Assembly (NCBI GenBank): GCA_041941305.1
Contig: JBGTQJ010000088.1
Coordinates: 1-30,860 of the forward strand
DNA length: 30,860 nt
Direction of reading: 5' to 3'
Origin: JANSWP01 sp041941305
GTDB lineage: Bacteria; Bacteroidota; Bacteroidia; Chitinophagales; Saprospiraceae
A program made the translations under genes and the position numbers. Numbering within the stretch: position 1 is the first letter of the stretch; every line of letters starts with the position of its first letter. Below, one piece after another: positions 7,870 to 15,703 of this stretch. The notes under the pieces were generated by a model that saw only the letters and a list, made by a program, of their open reading frames with translations, had not been told where the DNA came from and did no database searches.

Positions 7870-9035
7870 AAAAGACTTACCACATTCTTTTCAATATTTT
7901 TAAAATTGATTGTCAAAAAGGCAAAGGAAAAACCAACAATCAAAAGCCAGGTCAAAGCACTAATTCCAACTGATAAGTGAAAGCCCTGGGTTTCCATCCA
8001 ATTAACCATTAAGATTCGAAGCAGGAATAAAACGACCAGAGTAGAACCAATCACAATTCCATAAAGAACTGCAACATTCCTGGTAAGAACACGACTAATT
8101 TGTTTGGTTTTATAACCCAATTGGAGCAACAATCGAATATCCTCACTAGCTCTGGATATGATGAGTTGAAAATTTAATACGAAGATCAGTACCGATAATA
8201 AAAATAAGAGAAAACCTATCCCTGCTATGGCAGCTACTACCAGATTTAACAATACTCCAAATTGCCCTCCTATTAATTTTCCGGCAGTGACTTCGTAGCC
8301 TTTATTCTTCAAAAAGTCCTGTAAGTTTTTTGCCAGAGGGTTTTCTACCTTTAAAATAAGCCGTGAAGCTGTTTCAGTTTCCCCTCTTCCAAATGCATTA
8401 TTTGCCCATTCCATAAAGGAAGCAGGAACCAAAACCGAGTTGATTCTGTCACTAAAACCAACTATTCTTCCTTCAAATGTTTTCCTCAATCCATTGCCAC
8501 TAACATTTACATCAAAGGTTACTTTTTTGATGGTGAGCGGAGTAAATTGAGGTAATCCCTGACTTGGAGCAAATCCAAAATTGTATAGTGCCAGATAATC
8601 CCGTGAAAGGATAATAGGCAACTCCTTTTGCCCACTCCTCCATCTGAATCTTGGTTCCTTGATATCCAAAAACTTATCAGGAACTGACTCAAAAAACAGC
8701 TCTGTATAGAAGCCCATGGAACGGCTGGTTGCATTGGCTTTAAACTGATTGGAGGTAAAAGTGCCAATGTCATTGATAAAAGGCTGCATTTTCAGCGTAT
8801 CCATCTCCTCTTTTGAGAAGGTAGATTTCATGAGCATATTGAAGATATTAACTCTTTTATTGATTTGAACAAAACGATCATTGGGGTTGGCTTCTCCTCC
8901 CATCAGTTTTTGTAAATCGAAATAGAGTTGTACTGCGGTAAGCAACAACAACAAGCCAATAAAGGCACCAATAGCAGCTCCAAGCACCTGCCATTTCGCT
9001 TTTCCCTTCCAAAGTAGTTTATTGAGCAAATTCAT
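7866..9035 (-). CDS. FtsX/MacB-like ABC permease without adjacent ATPase
   Basis: A 389-residue inner-membrane protein with the permease layout of the FtsX/MacB type. There is one N-terminal transmembrane helix (AIGAFIGLLLLLTAVQLYF), a periplasmic domain of about 230 residues, then three C-terminal helices with the FtsX core around IISRASEDIRLLLQLGYKTKQISRVL. Such permeases need a partner ATPase (LolD/MacB-N type), but none is adjacent: cutC is downstream on the other strand and guaA is divergent upstream. The ATPase is presumably encoded elsewhere, or the protein acts in another complex. The call rests on topology and the core motif. Confidence 0.8.
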   Translation of the reverse strand: MNLLNKLLWKGKAKWQVLGAAIGAFIGLLLLLTAVQLYFDLQKLMGGEANPNDRFVQINKRVNIFNMLMKSTFSKEEMDTLKMQPFINDIGTFTSNQFKANATSRSMGFYTELFFESVPDKFLDIKEPRFRWRSGQKELPIILSRDYLALYNFGFAPSQGLPQFTPLTIKKVTFDVNVSGNGLRKTFEGRIVGFSDRINSVLVPASFMEWANNAFGRGETETASRLILKVENPLAKNLQDFLKNKGYEVTAGKLIGGQFGVLLNLVVAAIAGIGFLLFLLSVLIFVLNFQLIISRASEDIRLLLQLGYKTKQISRVLTRNVAVLYGIVIGSTLVVLFLLRILMVNWMETQGFHLSVGISALTWLLIVGFSFAFLTINFKNIEKNVVSLF

Positions 9036-9193
9036 TGATAAGTGATTGTTTCAATTTGAAGTAGTCAAAACAACAAAACCCAAAGAAAGCGAAAATTATT
9101 GTTACAAAGCGAAAGAGAATATTTATTGATAAAAAACATAAAAAGTTACCAACAATCTGACGCTCAAACAAGCTGACAATCAAAGACTCTAAT

Positions 9194-9201
9194 TACCTTT
9201 G
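9194..9201 (+). promoter_or_regulatory. Candidate Bacteroidota -7 promoter box before guaA
   Basis: TACCTTTG matches the Bacteroidota sigma-70 -7 consensus TAnnTTTG exactly and ends six bases before the guaA ATG. No convincing TTTG -33 element is seen at the usual 19-21-base spacing (CTGACA lies at 9173-9178). If used, the transcript would start at or within a few bases of the start codon. Confidence 0.4.
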
Positions 9202-9206
9202 CGCCC

Positions 9207-10748
9207 ATGATGGAAAAAATATTAATACTCGATTTTGGTTCTCAATATACCCAACTGATTGCTCGCCGTATTCGCGAATTGAATATCTATAGTGAGATTG
9301 TACCCTACAATAAAGTCCCTGCTTTGACAGATGAAATAAAAGCTGTAATTCTCTCAGGCAGTCCGTTTTCTGTATCCGATGAAAATGCGCTTAAACTTGA
9401 CCTGGATGAGATTGTTGGTCAGAAGCCCGTTTTAGGTATTTGTTATGGTGCCCAGCTGGTGGCTGATTTTTATGGTGGGAAAGTACAGAAGTCGGAAAAG
9501 CGGGAATATGGAAAAGCCAATTTGAGCAAAATCCATCAAAATGGAGCATTTCTGGATGAAGTAGAGATTGGGTCTCAGGTATGGATGTCACATGGAGACA
9601 CCATTATGGATTTGCCTCCACAATTTGAGCTGTTGGCACAAACTGAAAGCATTCCAGTAGCCGCCTTCCGTTCAAAAGATGGTGCTTTTGATGCACCGGT
9701 ATATTGCATACAATTTCACCCGGAAGTAACCCATAGCCTTCAAGGCAAAACCATACTGGATAATTTCGTCTCGAAAATATCCAATTGTAAAGGAGATTGG
9801 ACACCTGCTTCCTTTGTTGCTCAAACAGTCTCAGAAATAAAAGAAAGAATTGGTAAGGACAGAGTACTTTTGGGTCTTTCAGGCGGAGTGGATTCTACAG
9901 TGGCTGCTGAATTAATGCACAAAGCCATAGGTGACCAACTCATTTGCATATTTGTAGACAATGGACTATTGCGTAAGAATGAATTTGAGGAAGTATTGGA
10001 CTCCTACAAAACGATGGGATTGAATGTAGTTGGAGTAGATGCAAGGGAGCAGTTTTATGCTGAATTAAAAGGGGAAACGAGTCCTGAAGGAAAGCGCAAA
10101 ATTATTGGTCGGGTATTTATTGAAGTTTTTGAAGCTGAAGCGAATAAATTGGAGGGGATTAAGTGGCTTGGTCAGGGCACCATTTATCCAGATGTGATAG
10201 AATCTGTTTCTGTACATGGTCCTTCTGTGACCATCAAATCTCACCATAATGTAGGAGGCTTGCCCGAAAAATTGAATCTGAAAATTATCGAGCCGCTCAG
10301 AATGTTATTTAAGGATGAAGTGAGGAAAGTCGGCGCCGAATTAAATATTCCACCAAATATCCTAAAGCGCCATCCTTTTCCAGGACCTGGATTGGGTATT
10401 CGAATTTTAGGAGACATTACACCAGAAAAGGTGGCTTTGCTTCAGGAAGCCGATGCGATATACATCAATCAACTCAAAAAAGACCAACTCTACGATGAAG
10501 TCTGGCAAGCTGGGGCCATTTTATTGCCTGTCCAATCCGTTGGCGTCATGGGAGATGAACGGACTTATGAAAAAACAGTCGCATTGCGGGCGGTTAATTC
10601 ATTGGACGGTATGACTGCTGAATGGAGTCGCCTACCTCATGACTTTCTGGCAAAGGTTTCCAGCAAGATCATTAACAATGTTAAAGGAATCAACCGGGTA
10701 GTTTACGATATCAGTACCAAACCTCCAGCTACTATAGAATGGGAATGA
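9207..10748 (+). CDS. guaA: GMP synthase (glutamine-hydrolysing)
   Basis: Cytosolic two-domain GMP synthase converting XMP to GMP with glutamine and ATP. The 513 residues match the bacterial family length. The N-terminal class I glutamine amidotransferase has its nucleophile in GICYGAQL (Cys79) and the His/Glu of the triad in FHPEVTH (His171, Glu173). The ATP pyrophosphatase P-loop SGGVDS is at 225-230. The C-terminal dimerisation domain shows RHPFPGPGLGIRILG and ends in the family-typical KPPATIEWE. Start: two consecutive ATGs (9207, 9210), either possible. No clear Shine-Dalgarno. Its stop is two bases from the convergent flippase stop. Confidence 0.98.
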   Translation: MMEKILILDFGSQYTQLIARRIRELNIYSEIVPYNKVPALTDEIKAVILSGSPFSVSDENALKLDLDEIVGQKPVLGICYGAQLVADFYGGKVQKSEKREYGKANLSKIHQNGAFLDEVEIGSQVWMSHGDTIMDLPPQFELLAQTESIPVAAFRSKDGAFDAPVYCIQFHPEVTHSLQGKTILDNFVSKISNCKGDWTPASFVAQTVSEIKERIGKDRVLLGLSGGVDSTVAAELMHKAIGDQLICIFVDNGLLRKNEFEEVLDSYKTMGLNVVGVDAREQFYAELKGETSPEGKRKIIGRVFIEVFEAEANKLEGIKWLGQGTIYPDVIESVSVHGPSVTIKSHHNVGGLPEKLNLKIIEPLRMLFKDEVRKVGAELNIPPNILKRHPFPGPGLGIRILGDITPEKVALLQEADAIYINQLKKDQLYDEVWQAGAILLPVQSVGVMGDERTYEKTVALRAVNSLDGMTAEWSRLPHDFLAKVSSKIINNVKGINRVVYDISTKPPATIEWE

Positions 10749-10749
10749 T

Positions 10750-12237
10750 TTATTTTTTTATTATCCTGCTTTTAATGCCATTAAAGAGTTGAAGAGCCAA
10801 ATCATTTATATCAGGTGAAAGGCGGCTGTTTAAAACAATCCAGCAATAAATTCCAGTAATTATCACTGATTTTAAAGCAATATTTAACAAAGGTATACCT
10901 GTATCTGGAATTAAAATTCCGATAAAGTAAATTCCACCTCCAAGCAATAGGATCCAGATGGTTTGGATTGAAAAAGGAGTAAATCCAAATCTATACTTCA
11001 CGTATGAGAATTTGAGCAAATTGTAGAGTGCGAGTGAAGCCAAAGTTGCAAGCGCGGCTCCTGTTTCCTGGTATATGGGAATGAAAATGATGTTGGTCAC
11101 AATATTAAATCCCGCCATAAATAAGATAGCATAAAAATTAAAGCGGAAATATTTAGAATAACCAATAATTTGGTTGTTGATACTTGTAGCCATGTCTATC
11201 AACTTGGCAAGTCCTACGAACAAAACCACATATTTGGCAACCCTTATTTCTTCCCCATTGGGGATCAGATCCAATAAGTCATCTAAGCAGGTCCACAGTC
11301 CTACAAAAATCAGAATACCAAAAATCAAAAGATTAATTGAAGTCTTTTTATACAATTCCTTGATATTTTCTAAATCATTTTCTTCCCAGGCCTTTGAAAC
11401 AAAGGGTGCAGTAATTTTCATCAAGGCTATAGTTGGAATTTCTATAACATTGGCGATCAATAATACGACCCCATATCTTCCAGTACTCAATTCGCCTACC
11501 AATGTCATCACCATTAAGGTATCGATTCGAAGTGCCAGGTAAGAACCCAACAATCCAAAAATTCCATAACTGGCATAAATTCCCAATTCCTTCAATAGGG
11601 GCTTGGTTAAAAATCCAAAATCCGTTTTGAAATGTAATTGCCCCAATTTTTTCAAATACACAAAAAGCAGAATCATCACAATCCCATAATTAAGGATCAC
11701 CCCGTATATGATCATTTCGATGCTTATCAACTCAAAAATGTAGAGGATGATTAGTGCTGGCAGCGTAATTTTAATCAACTGATTCAGCAGAGAGGGAATA
11801 ACAATTCGATGAAAATTGGTGGTGTATTGTATCAACAATTCACAAAAACCACGCAGGCATGTCAAGGGTACCAAACAAAACAATAGTGGATATACAAGAC
11901 TTCTATCTTTAAATTCATTGTAAATCTGACCTTTGAAAAGGAAAAAAATCAGAACGAACAAGACCATTCCCACTAAAGATCCCAAAATGAGCAAACTCAA
12001 AAAACCGTGATGATGTCTTTCATCATCCTGAAAAGTAGGAAAGAATTTTATCACAATCACATTCATACCAACCAGTATGAATGGAATTAACAGCATAGAA
12101 GTATCAATAAAAAAACGCGCGGTTCCGTAGGCTTCCAGCGCATGGGGATAAACCAATAATACATTCAACATCCCAATCGCCACACCAACATAGTTGACAA
12201 CGCTCGTCTTGATACTTTGCCTTTTTACTATTCCCAT
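10750..12237 (-). CDS. Polysaccharide flippase (Wzx/MATE-type)
   Basis: A 495-residue inner-membrane protein with about 12-14 hydrophobic helices. It has the layout of Wzx-type oligosaccharide flippases: N-terminal MGIVKRQSIKTSVVNYVGVA, then YGTARFFIDTSMLLIPFILVG, and internal charged loops after paired helices. It would move lipid-linked glycan units across the inner membrane. The context supports this: across the divergent gap lie a GNGPSL protein, a glycosyltransferase and an FkbM methyltransferase. No polymerase (Wzy) or initiating transferase is present in the window, so this is only a part of a glycan pathway, or the rest is elsewhere. Confidence 0.87.
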   Translation of the reverse strand: MGIVKRQSIKTSVVNYVGVAIGMLNVLLVYPHALEAYGTARFFIDTSMLLIPFILVGMNVIVIKFFPTFQDDERHHHGFLSLLILGSLVGMVLFVLIFFLFKGQIYNEFKDRSLVYPLLFCLVPLTCLRGFCELLIQYTTNFHRIVIPSLLNQLIKITLPALIILYIFELISIEMIIYGVILNYGIVMILLFVYLKKLGQLHFKTDFGFLTKPLLKELGIYASYGIFGLLGSYLALRIDTLMVMTLVGELSTGRYGVVLLIANVIEIPTIALMKITAPFVSKAWEENDLENIKELYKKTSINLLIFGILIFVGLWTCLDDLLDLIPNGEEIRVAKYVVLFVGLAKLIDMATSINNQIIGYSKYFRFNFYAILFMAGFNIVTNIIFIPIYQETGAALATLASLALYNLLKFSYVKYRFGFTPFSIQTIWILLLGGGIYFIGILIPDTGIPLLNIALKSVIITGIYCWIVLNSRLSPDINDLALQLFNGIKSRIIKK

Positions 12238-12305
12238 TTATTACATCATTAATGAGGTGTAGACATCACCTTGTGATTAATAAACATATCGGTAATTAAG
12301 AATGG

Positions 12306-12372
12306 TAGCAAGGCTCACCTTAGCCGTGCCCCTTTGTACCGTTGTGCTGCACGGCTAAGGAGAGCCGTGCTA
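12306..12372. repeat. GC-rich 24-bp-arm hairpin
   Basis: The arms are 12306-12329 and 12349-12372, complementary at 22 of 24 positions. The innermost 12 bases are perfect (ccttagccgtgc / gcacggctaagg), with a 19-base loop. The element is richer in GC than its surroundings. It sits between divergent genes, so a simple terminator role is unlikely. It could be a REP-like element or a structured regulatory site. Confidence 0.85.
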
Positions 12373-12462
12373 GGGTTACCGAATTAATATTTGAAATCCA
12401 ATTAGCCACCTATGTTTACCTTTCCCTCAGTCATTAAATACTTTCCAAATTGTGATTTACAA

Positions 12463-12649
12463 TGAAGTTGTTCAAAAATGGAGGTTGAATTTAGTTGTAA
12501 GTGCTTGAAGATCAAGACGAAGCTCTTTTCTAGTTTCGTATTTGTCCCAAAGGGATCACTTTGTGAGAAAGTACGGAACCAGAAAAAGATGAAGAATTGG
12601 ATTTCAATGACTTGCAAATAATTCATCTATTTATTTTTGAACAACTTCA
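12463..12649. repeat. MITE-like element with 17-bp terminal inverted repeats
   Basis: tgaagttgttcaaaaat at 12463-12479 is exactly complementary to 12633-12649. The 153 internal bases contain small hairpins (cttga-aga-tcaag and tccc-aaa-ggga) but no transposase fragment that I recognise. The size and ends fit a miniature mobile element; no certain target-site duplication is visible. Confidence 0.6.
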
Positions 12650-12736
12650 ATATTTTAGTTGTACAAAAGTTTGAAATGAAGGTTCAATATTGTTGTTTTG
12701 CGCAAATGTAACGAAGGGACTAAGAAATCAGGTCAT

Positions 12737-13507
12737 ATGAATAAAATTCTAGCACAACAATTCAGTATAAGACATCAATTGCATTTGCTTTTTTGGCGAT
12801 TGTTTGAAAAACCTCGGCTTCAACAATTTAAAAATAAGCACCAGGGAGAAGACTGTTTCATTATTGGCAATGGTCCTTCTTTGAACAAAATGGATTTGGA
12901 AAAGCTGAACGATTATCACCTTTTTGGATTAAATAAGATATACATGATTTTCAAAAGGGTGCAGTTGGATTTGTCCTATTTGATTTGTGTAAATTCATTG
13001 GCGATTGAGCAAAGCAAATCCTATTTTGAAGGAGCTGATTTCCCTATTTTTTTATCACATCGAAAATCAAGAGGAGTAATAAAAAGTAAAAAACACATCT
13101 ACAGGCTATTTACCAGAGGGGGTGACAATTGGTATTTTGGTGGAATTGATGATGTCATTTTTGAAGGGATGACAGTGACAAATGTGGCGATTCAGGTAGC
13201 TTATTTTATGGGATTTAAAAGGATATTTTTAGTTGGCATCGACCACAACTTTGTTCAAAAAGGCAAACCCCATGAAAAACAAATCCTTGTTGGAGATGAT
13301 CCCAATCATTTTGACCCCAATTATTTTAAAGGACAACAATGGCACCTGGCCGACCTCGAAGGTTCAGAAGTTTCCTACAAACTAGCTGATTATCATTTCA
13401 AGAAATCTGGCAGACAAATTTTAGACGCCACTGTTGGAGGTAAATTGCAAATTTTTGAAAAAATTGATATTGAAGAAGCTTTGAAAATTGCAAAGACCAA
13501 AAAATAA
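12737..13507 (+). CDS. DUF115/MptE-like GNGPSL protein of the glycan locus
   Basis: A 256-residue soluble protein. It has CFIIGNGPSLNKMDLEKL near residues 41-58, a following HLFGLNKIYM, and a C-terminal FKRIFLVGIDHNF near 168. These are the landmarks of the DUF115 (6-hydroxymethylpterin pyrophosphokinase MptE-like) clan and are shared in outline with GT42 sialyltransferases, in the order GNGPS, then a Phe/Asn segment, then GID. In surface-glycan loci such proteins are thought to transfer or modify sugars; the exact activity is not known. The start ATG 12737 (MNKILAQQF) is chosen; the frame extends upstream only through a TTG. It is followed after five bases by a glycosyltransferase gene, so they are very probably co-transcribed. 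Confidence 0.7.
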   Translation: MNKILAQQFSIRHQLHLLFWRLFEKPRLQQFKNKHQGEDCFIIGNGPSLNKMDLEKLNDYHLFGLNKIYMIFKRVQLDLSYLICVNSLAIEQSKSYFEGADFPIFLSHRKSRGVIKSKKHIYRLFTRGGDNWYFGGIDDVIFEGMTVTNVAIQVAYFMGFKRIFLVGIDHNFVQKGKPHEKQILVGDDPNHFDPNYFKGQQWHLADLEGSEVSYKLADYHFKKSGRQILDATVGGKLQIFEKIDIEEALKIAKTKK

Positions 13508-13512
13508 AGGCT

Positions 13513-14844
13513 GTGGGAAAAGAGATTCATTACATTAGCATAAATCCTGATTTGGTCCATGAATTTGGTCATTTTTTGCAATTTGATCTTAGAATAAAAG
13601 AAGCATTGAAAGAAGGCTCTTTTAGCATTTTAGCCAATAAACAGTGTAGTGCTCAGCTTTTGAATAATTACCCAAACCTTTATCCGGTATTTCGCAAAAC
13701 AACTTTTCGAGACATTCCATTGCCCGACTTTGAAAGCTTGCATTCCTTCAAAAGTGGAATGCGAAAATTTTGTCAAAATTTGACAGCAGAAAAAACCAGT
13801 ACTACTGTCTTTTACATGTATATGGGATCAGTCTGGCATGCTTTTGCAATTTTGGAATTAATACATGCTTTTCCTACTCATCCCTGGACTTTTCACATCA
13901 ACCTTTTTCTTCATAAAGAATCTTATCTGGCAGCTGATTTTCAAGATTCCAGGTTCTTTCCCGAATACAAAAAGATTTTACAAACCCTAATCACCCATCC
14001 ACTTGGCACCAGAATAAAGTTATATGCTGATACCAATCTAGCCATAGAGACCTTACAAAATCATTTTGAGTTACAACTTGGATACTGGCCAATGTTTACC
14101 ATTACAAAATTTGGAGAAAAAGAAACTTTGCATCAAAATAAGAACAGTCTGGTAGCGGTATATGCAGGGAATGTACAAGCAAATAAAGGGTTTGACCTGA
14201 TAGTTGATTGGTTGGCAAAAACCAATCTGGAAAGGGAAAATATCGTATTCAGGTGTAGAAGTTTAGTCTCTTATTATCAAAAAATACATCTGGATTGGGT
14301 CAAATCAATTAGTCTAAATCCCCAGGTTGAACTTATTGAAGGTACATTGACCGACCAGGAATATATCGATCTGATTGAGTCAGCCGACTTCATCCTCATT
14401 CCATACAAGTCCTATGCCTTTAAAGGCAGAACATCCGGAATATTTGTAGACGCTCTGGAGCGATGTAAACCGGTGGTCGTCGCATCAGATACCTGGATGG
14501 GAGATATTACCCGAAGATTTGAAAATGGGGTCGTTTTTAAAGATGGGGATGTAGAATCCTTTGCCGAAAAAATCAATAGTCTGGTTGAAAATTTTGCTCA
14601 ATATCAGGAAAAAGCAAATACAGCCAAACAAATTTGGAATGCAACCAATGGTATTGATAATTTCATCAAAATTTTAAAACCACAAACGGTCACAATTACC
14701 TCAGAAATCATTTCTTTAGATAATGAAAGAGCTGGTTTAAAAAAGATGATCAATCAAAGAAAAGATGGATTACTAAAAAGAACCTATAAAAAATTCACCA
14801 AACTTCCGATTACCTTTAAAGTAAAACGTTGGTTGAGGGTATAG
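13513..14844 (+). CDS. GT4-type glycosyltransferase
   Basis: A 443-residue GT-B-fold glycosyltransferase. The C-terminal half carries the GT4 (Glycos_transf_1) pattern: VYAGNVQANKGFDLIVDW near 213-230, VELIEGTLTDQEYIDLIESA, then the donor-site region KGRTSGIFVDALERCKPVVV near 302-321 with its Glu, and ITRRFENGVVFKDGDVESFA. Sugar and acceptor are unknown. Translation starts at GTG 13513, five bases after the preceding stop, with AAAGG just upstream. No earlier in-frame ATG exists in the gap, and the first internal ATG would remove part of the N-terminal domain. It is probably translationally coupled to the upstream gene. Confidence 0.87.
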   Translation: MGKEIHYISINPDLVHEFGHFLQFDLRIKEALKEGSFSILANKQCSAQLLNNYPNLYPVFRKTTFRDIPLPDFESLHSFKSGMRKFCQNLTAEKTSTTVFYMYMGSVWHAFAILELIHAFPTHPWTFHINLFLHKESYLAADFQDSRFFPEYKKILQTLITHPLGTRIKLYADTNLAIETLQNHFELQLGYWPMFTITKFGEKETLHQNKNSLVAVYAGNVQANKGFDLIVDWLAKTNLERENIVFRCRSLVSYYQKIHLDWVKSISLNPQVELIEGTLTDQEYIDLIESADFILIPYKSYAFKGRTSGIFVDALERCKPVVVASDTWMGDITRRFENGVVFKDGDVESFAEKINSLVENFAQYQEKANTAKQIWNATNGIDNFIKILKPQTVTITSEIISLDNERAGLKKMINQRKDGLLKRTYKKFTKLPITFKVKRWLRV

Positions 14845-14889
14845 AATCGAAGTTCATTTTTTACTGACAAATTTCAATATTGAATAATC

Positions 14890-15687
14890 ATGATAAAATC
14901 CATTCTGGAATTATTAAGGCGAAAAATTGGGGGAACGATAAAAGACATCATTTATGGGAAAACCATTGATGAAACCAAAATTATTTTTGAAGTCTGTAGT
15001 GAGGATAAGGGAGCTGAATTCATAATGATTGATGTGGGTGCACATTTTGGGGGTTCCTTATTGCCTTTTGCAAAGAATGAATGGACCATTTATGCTTGTG
15101 AGCCTGACCCTTCCAATAGAGAGAAATTGGTCTCTAACATCGCTACTTTTAAAAATGTAAAAATTGATACAAGGGCAATTTCCAATGAATCAAATCAGGA
15201 AGTTTCTTTTTATACAAGCGATGTTTCTACTGGAATCAGCAGCTTAGCTGGTTTTCACAATAGTCATAAAGCAACCACTCGAGTAAAAACGACGACCCTT
15301 TACGATTTTTGTTTGGAAAATGGAATTGAAAAAATTGATTTCCTGAAAATTGATACGGAAGGATTTGACCTTTTGGTGCTTAAAGGATTTAATTGGGAAA
15401 AACAAGAACATCCAAAATATATTGTAACTGAATTTGAAGACAGAAAAACCAAGCCACTCGGATACAACTTTCACGACCAGGTTAAGTTTTTAAAAGAAAA
15501 GGGTTATCAAGTTCTTTTGTCAGAATGGTATCCAATTGTGGAATACGGCAAAAGGCATAAATGGAGGCGTTTTGTCGAAGATGCTCATTTGGTAACTGAT
15601 GAATCAGCATGGGGTAATTTAATAGCTACTAAACCAGAAAACTATCATGTGTTACTTGAAAAAGTAAAAAATATGGTAAAATTGTAA
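14890..15687 (+). CDS. FkbM-family SAM-dependent methyltransferase
   Basis: A 265-residue methyltransferase. The SAM motif I IDVGAHFGGSLLPFA is near residues 46-60, the acidic ribose-binding strand IYACEPDPSNREKLVSN follows near 70-86, and the FkbM-typical KIDTEGFDLLVLKGF comes near 153. FkbM enzymes O-methylate hydroxyls of sugars or polyketides. Behind a glycosyltransferase and a GNGPSL protein, the likely target is a sugar of the surface glycan (inference). It is separated by 45 bases from the glycosyltransferase and 16 bases before the secreted CHU_C protein on the same strand. Confidence 0.9.
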   Translation: MIKSILELLRRKIGGTIKDIIYGKTIDETKIIFEVCSEDKGAEFIMIDVGAHFGGSLLPFAKNEWTIYACEPDPSNREKLVSNIATFKNVKIDTRAISNESNQEVSFYTSDVSTGISSLAGFHNSHKATTRVKTTTLYDFCLENGIEKIDFLKIDTEGFDLLVLKGFNWEKQEHPKYIVTEFEDRKTKPLGYNFHDQVKFLKEKGYQVLLSEWYPIVEYGKRHKWRRFVEDAHLVTDESAWGNLIATKPENYHVLLEKVKNMVKL

Positions 15688-15703
15688 GGCAAAATCCATC
15701 AAT

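Larger units (their letters stand above)
12238..12736. other. Divergent intergenic region with two inverted-repeat elements
   Basis: About 500 bases separate the flippase start from the start of the GNGPSL gene. It holds a strong 24-bp-arm hairpin (12306-12372) and a 187-bp element with 17-bp inverted ends (12463-12649). A 74-codon minus-strand frame at 12402-12626 fills most of the latter but has no recognisable domain and is not called as a gene. Promoters for both flanking transcripts must lie here; none is clear. Confidence 0.6.

Noticed and set aside
12306..12372. Rho-independent terminator
   Set aside because: It lies between two divergent gene starts and no T-run follows the stem on either strand.
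12402..12626. A 74-codon minus-strand reading frame in the flippase / GNGPSL gap
   Set aside because: It has no recognisable domain, lies largely within the 17-bp inverted-repeat element, and its composition looks like translated non-coding DNA.
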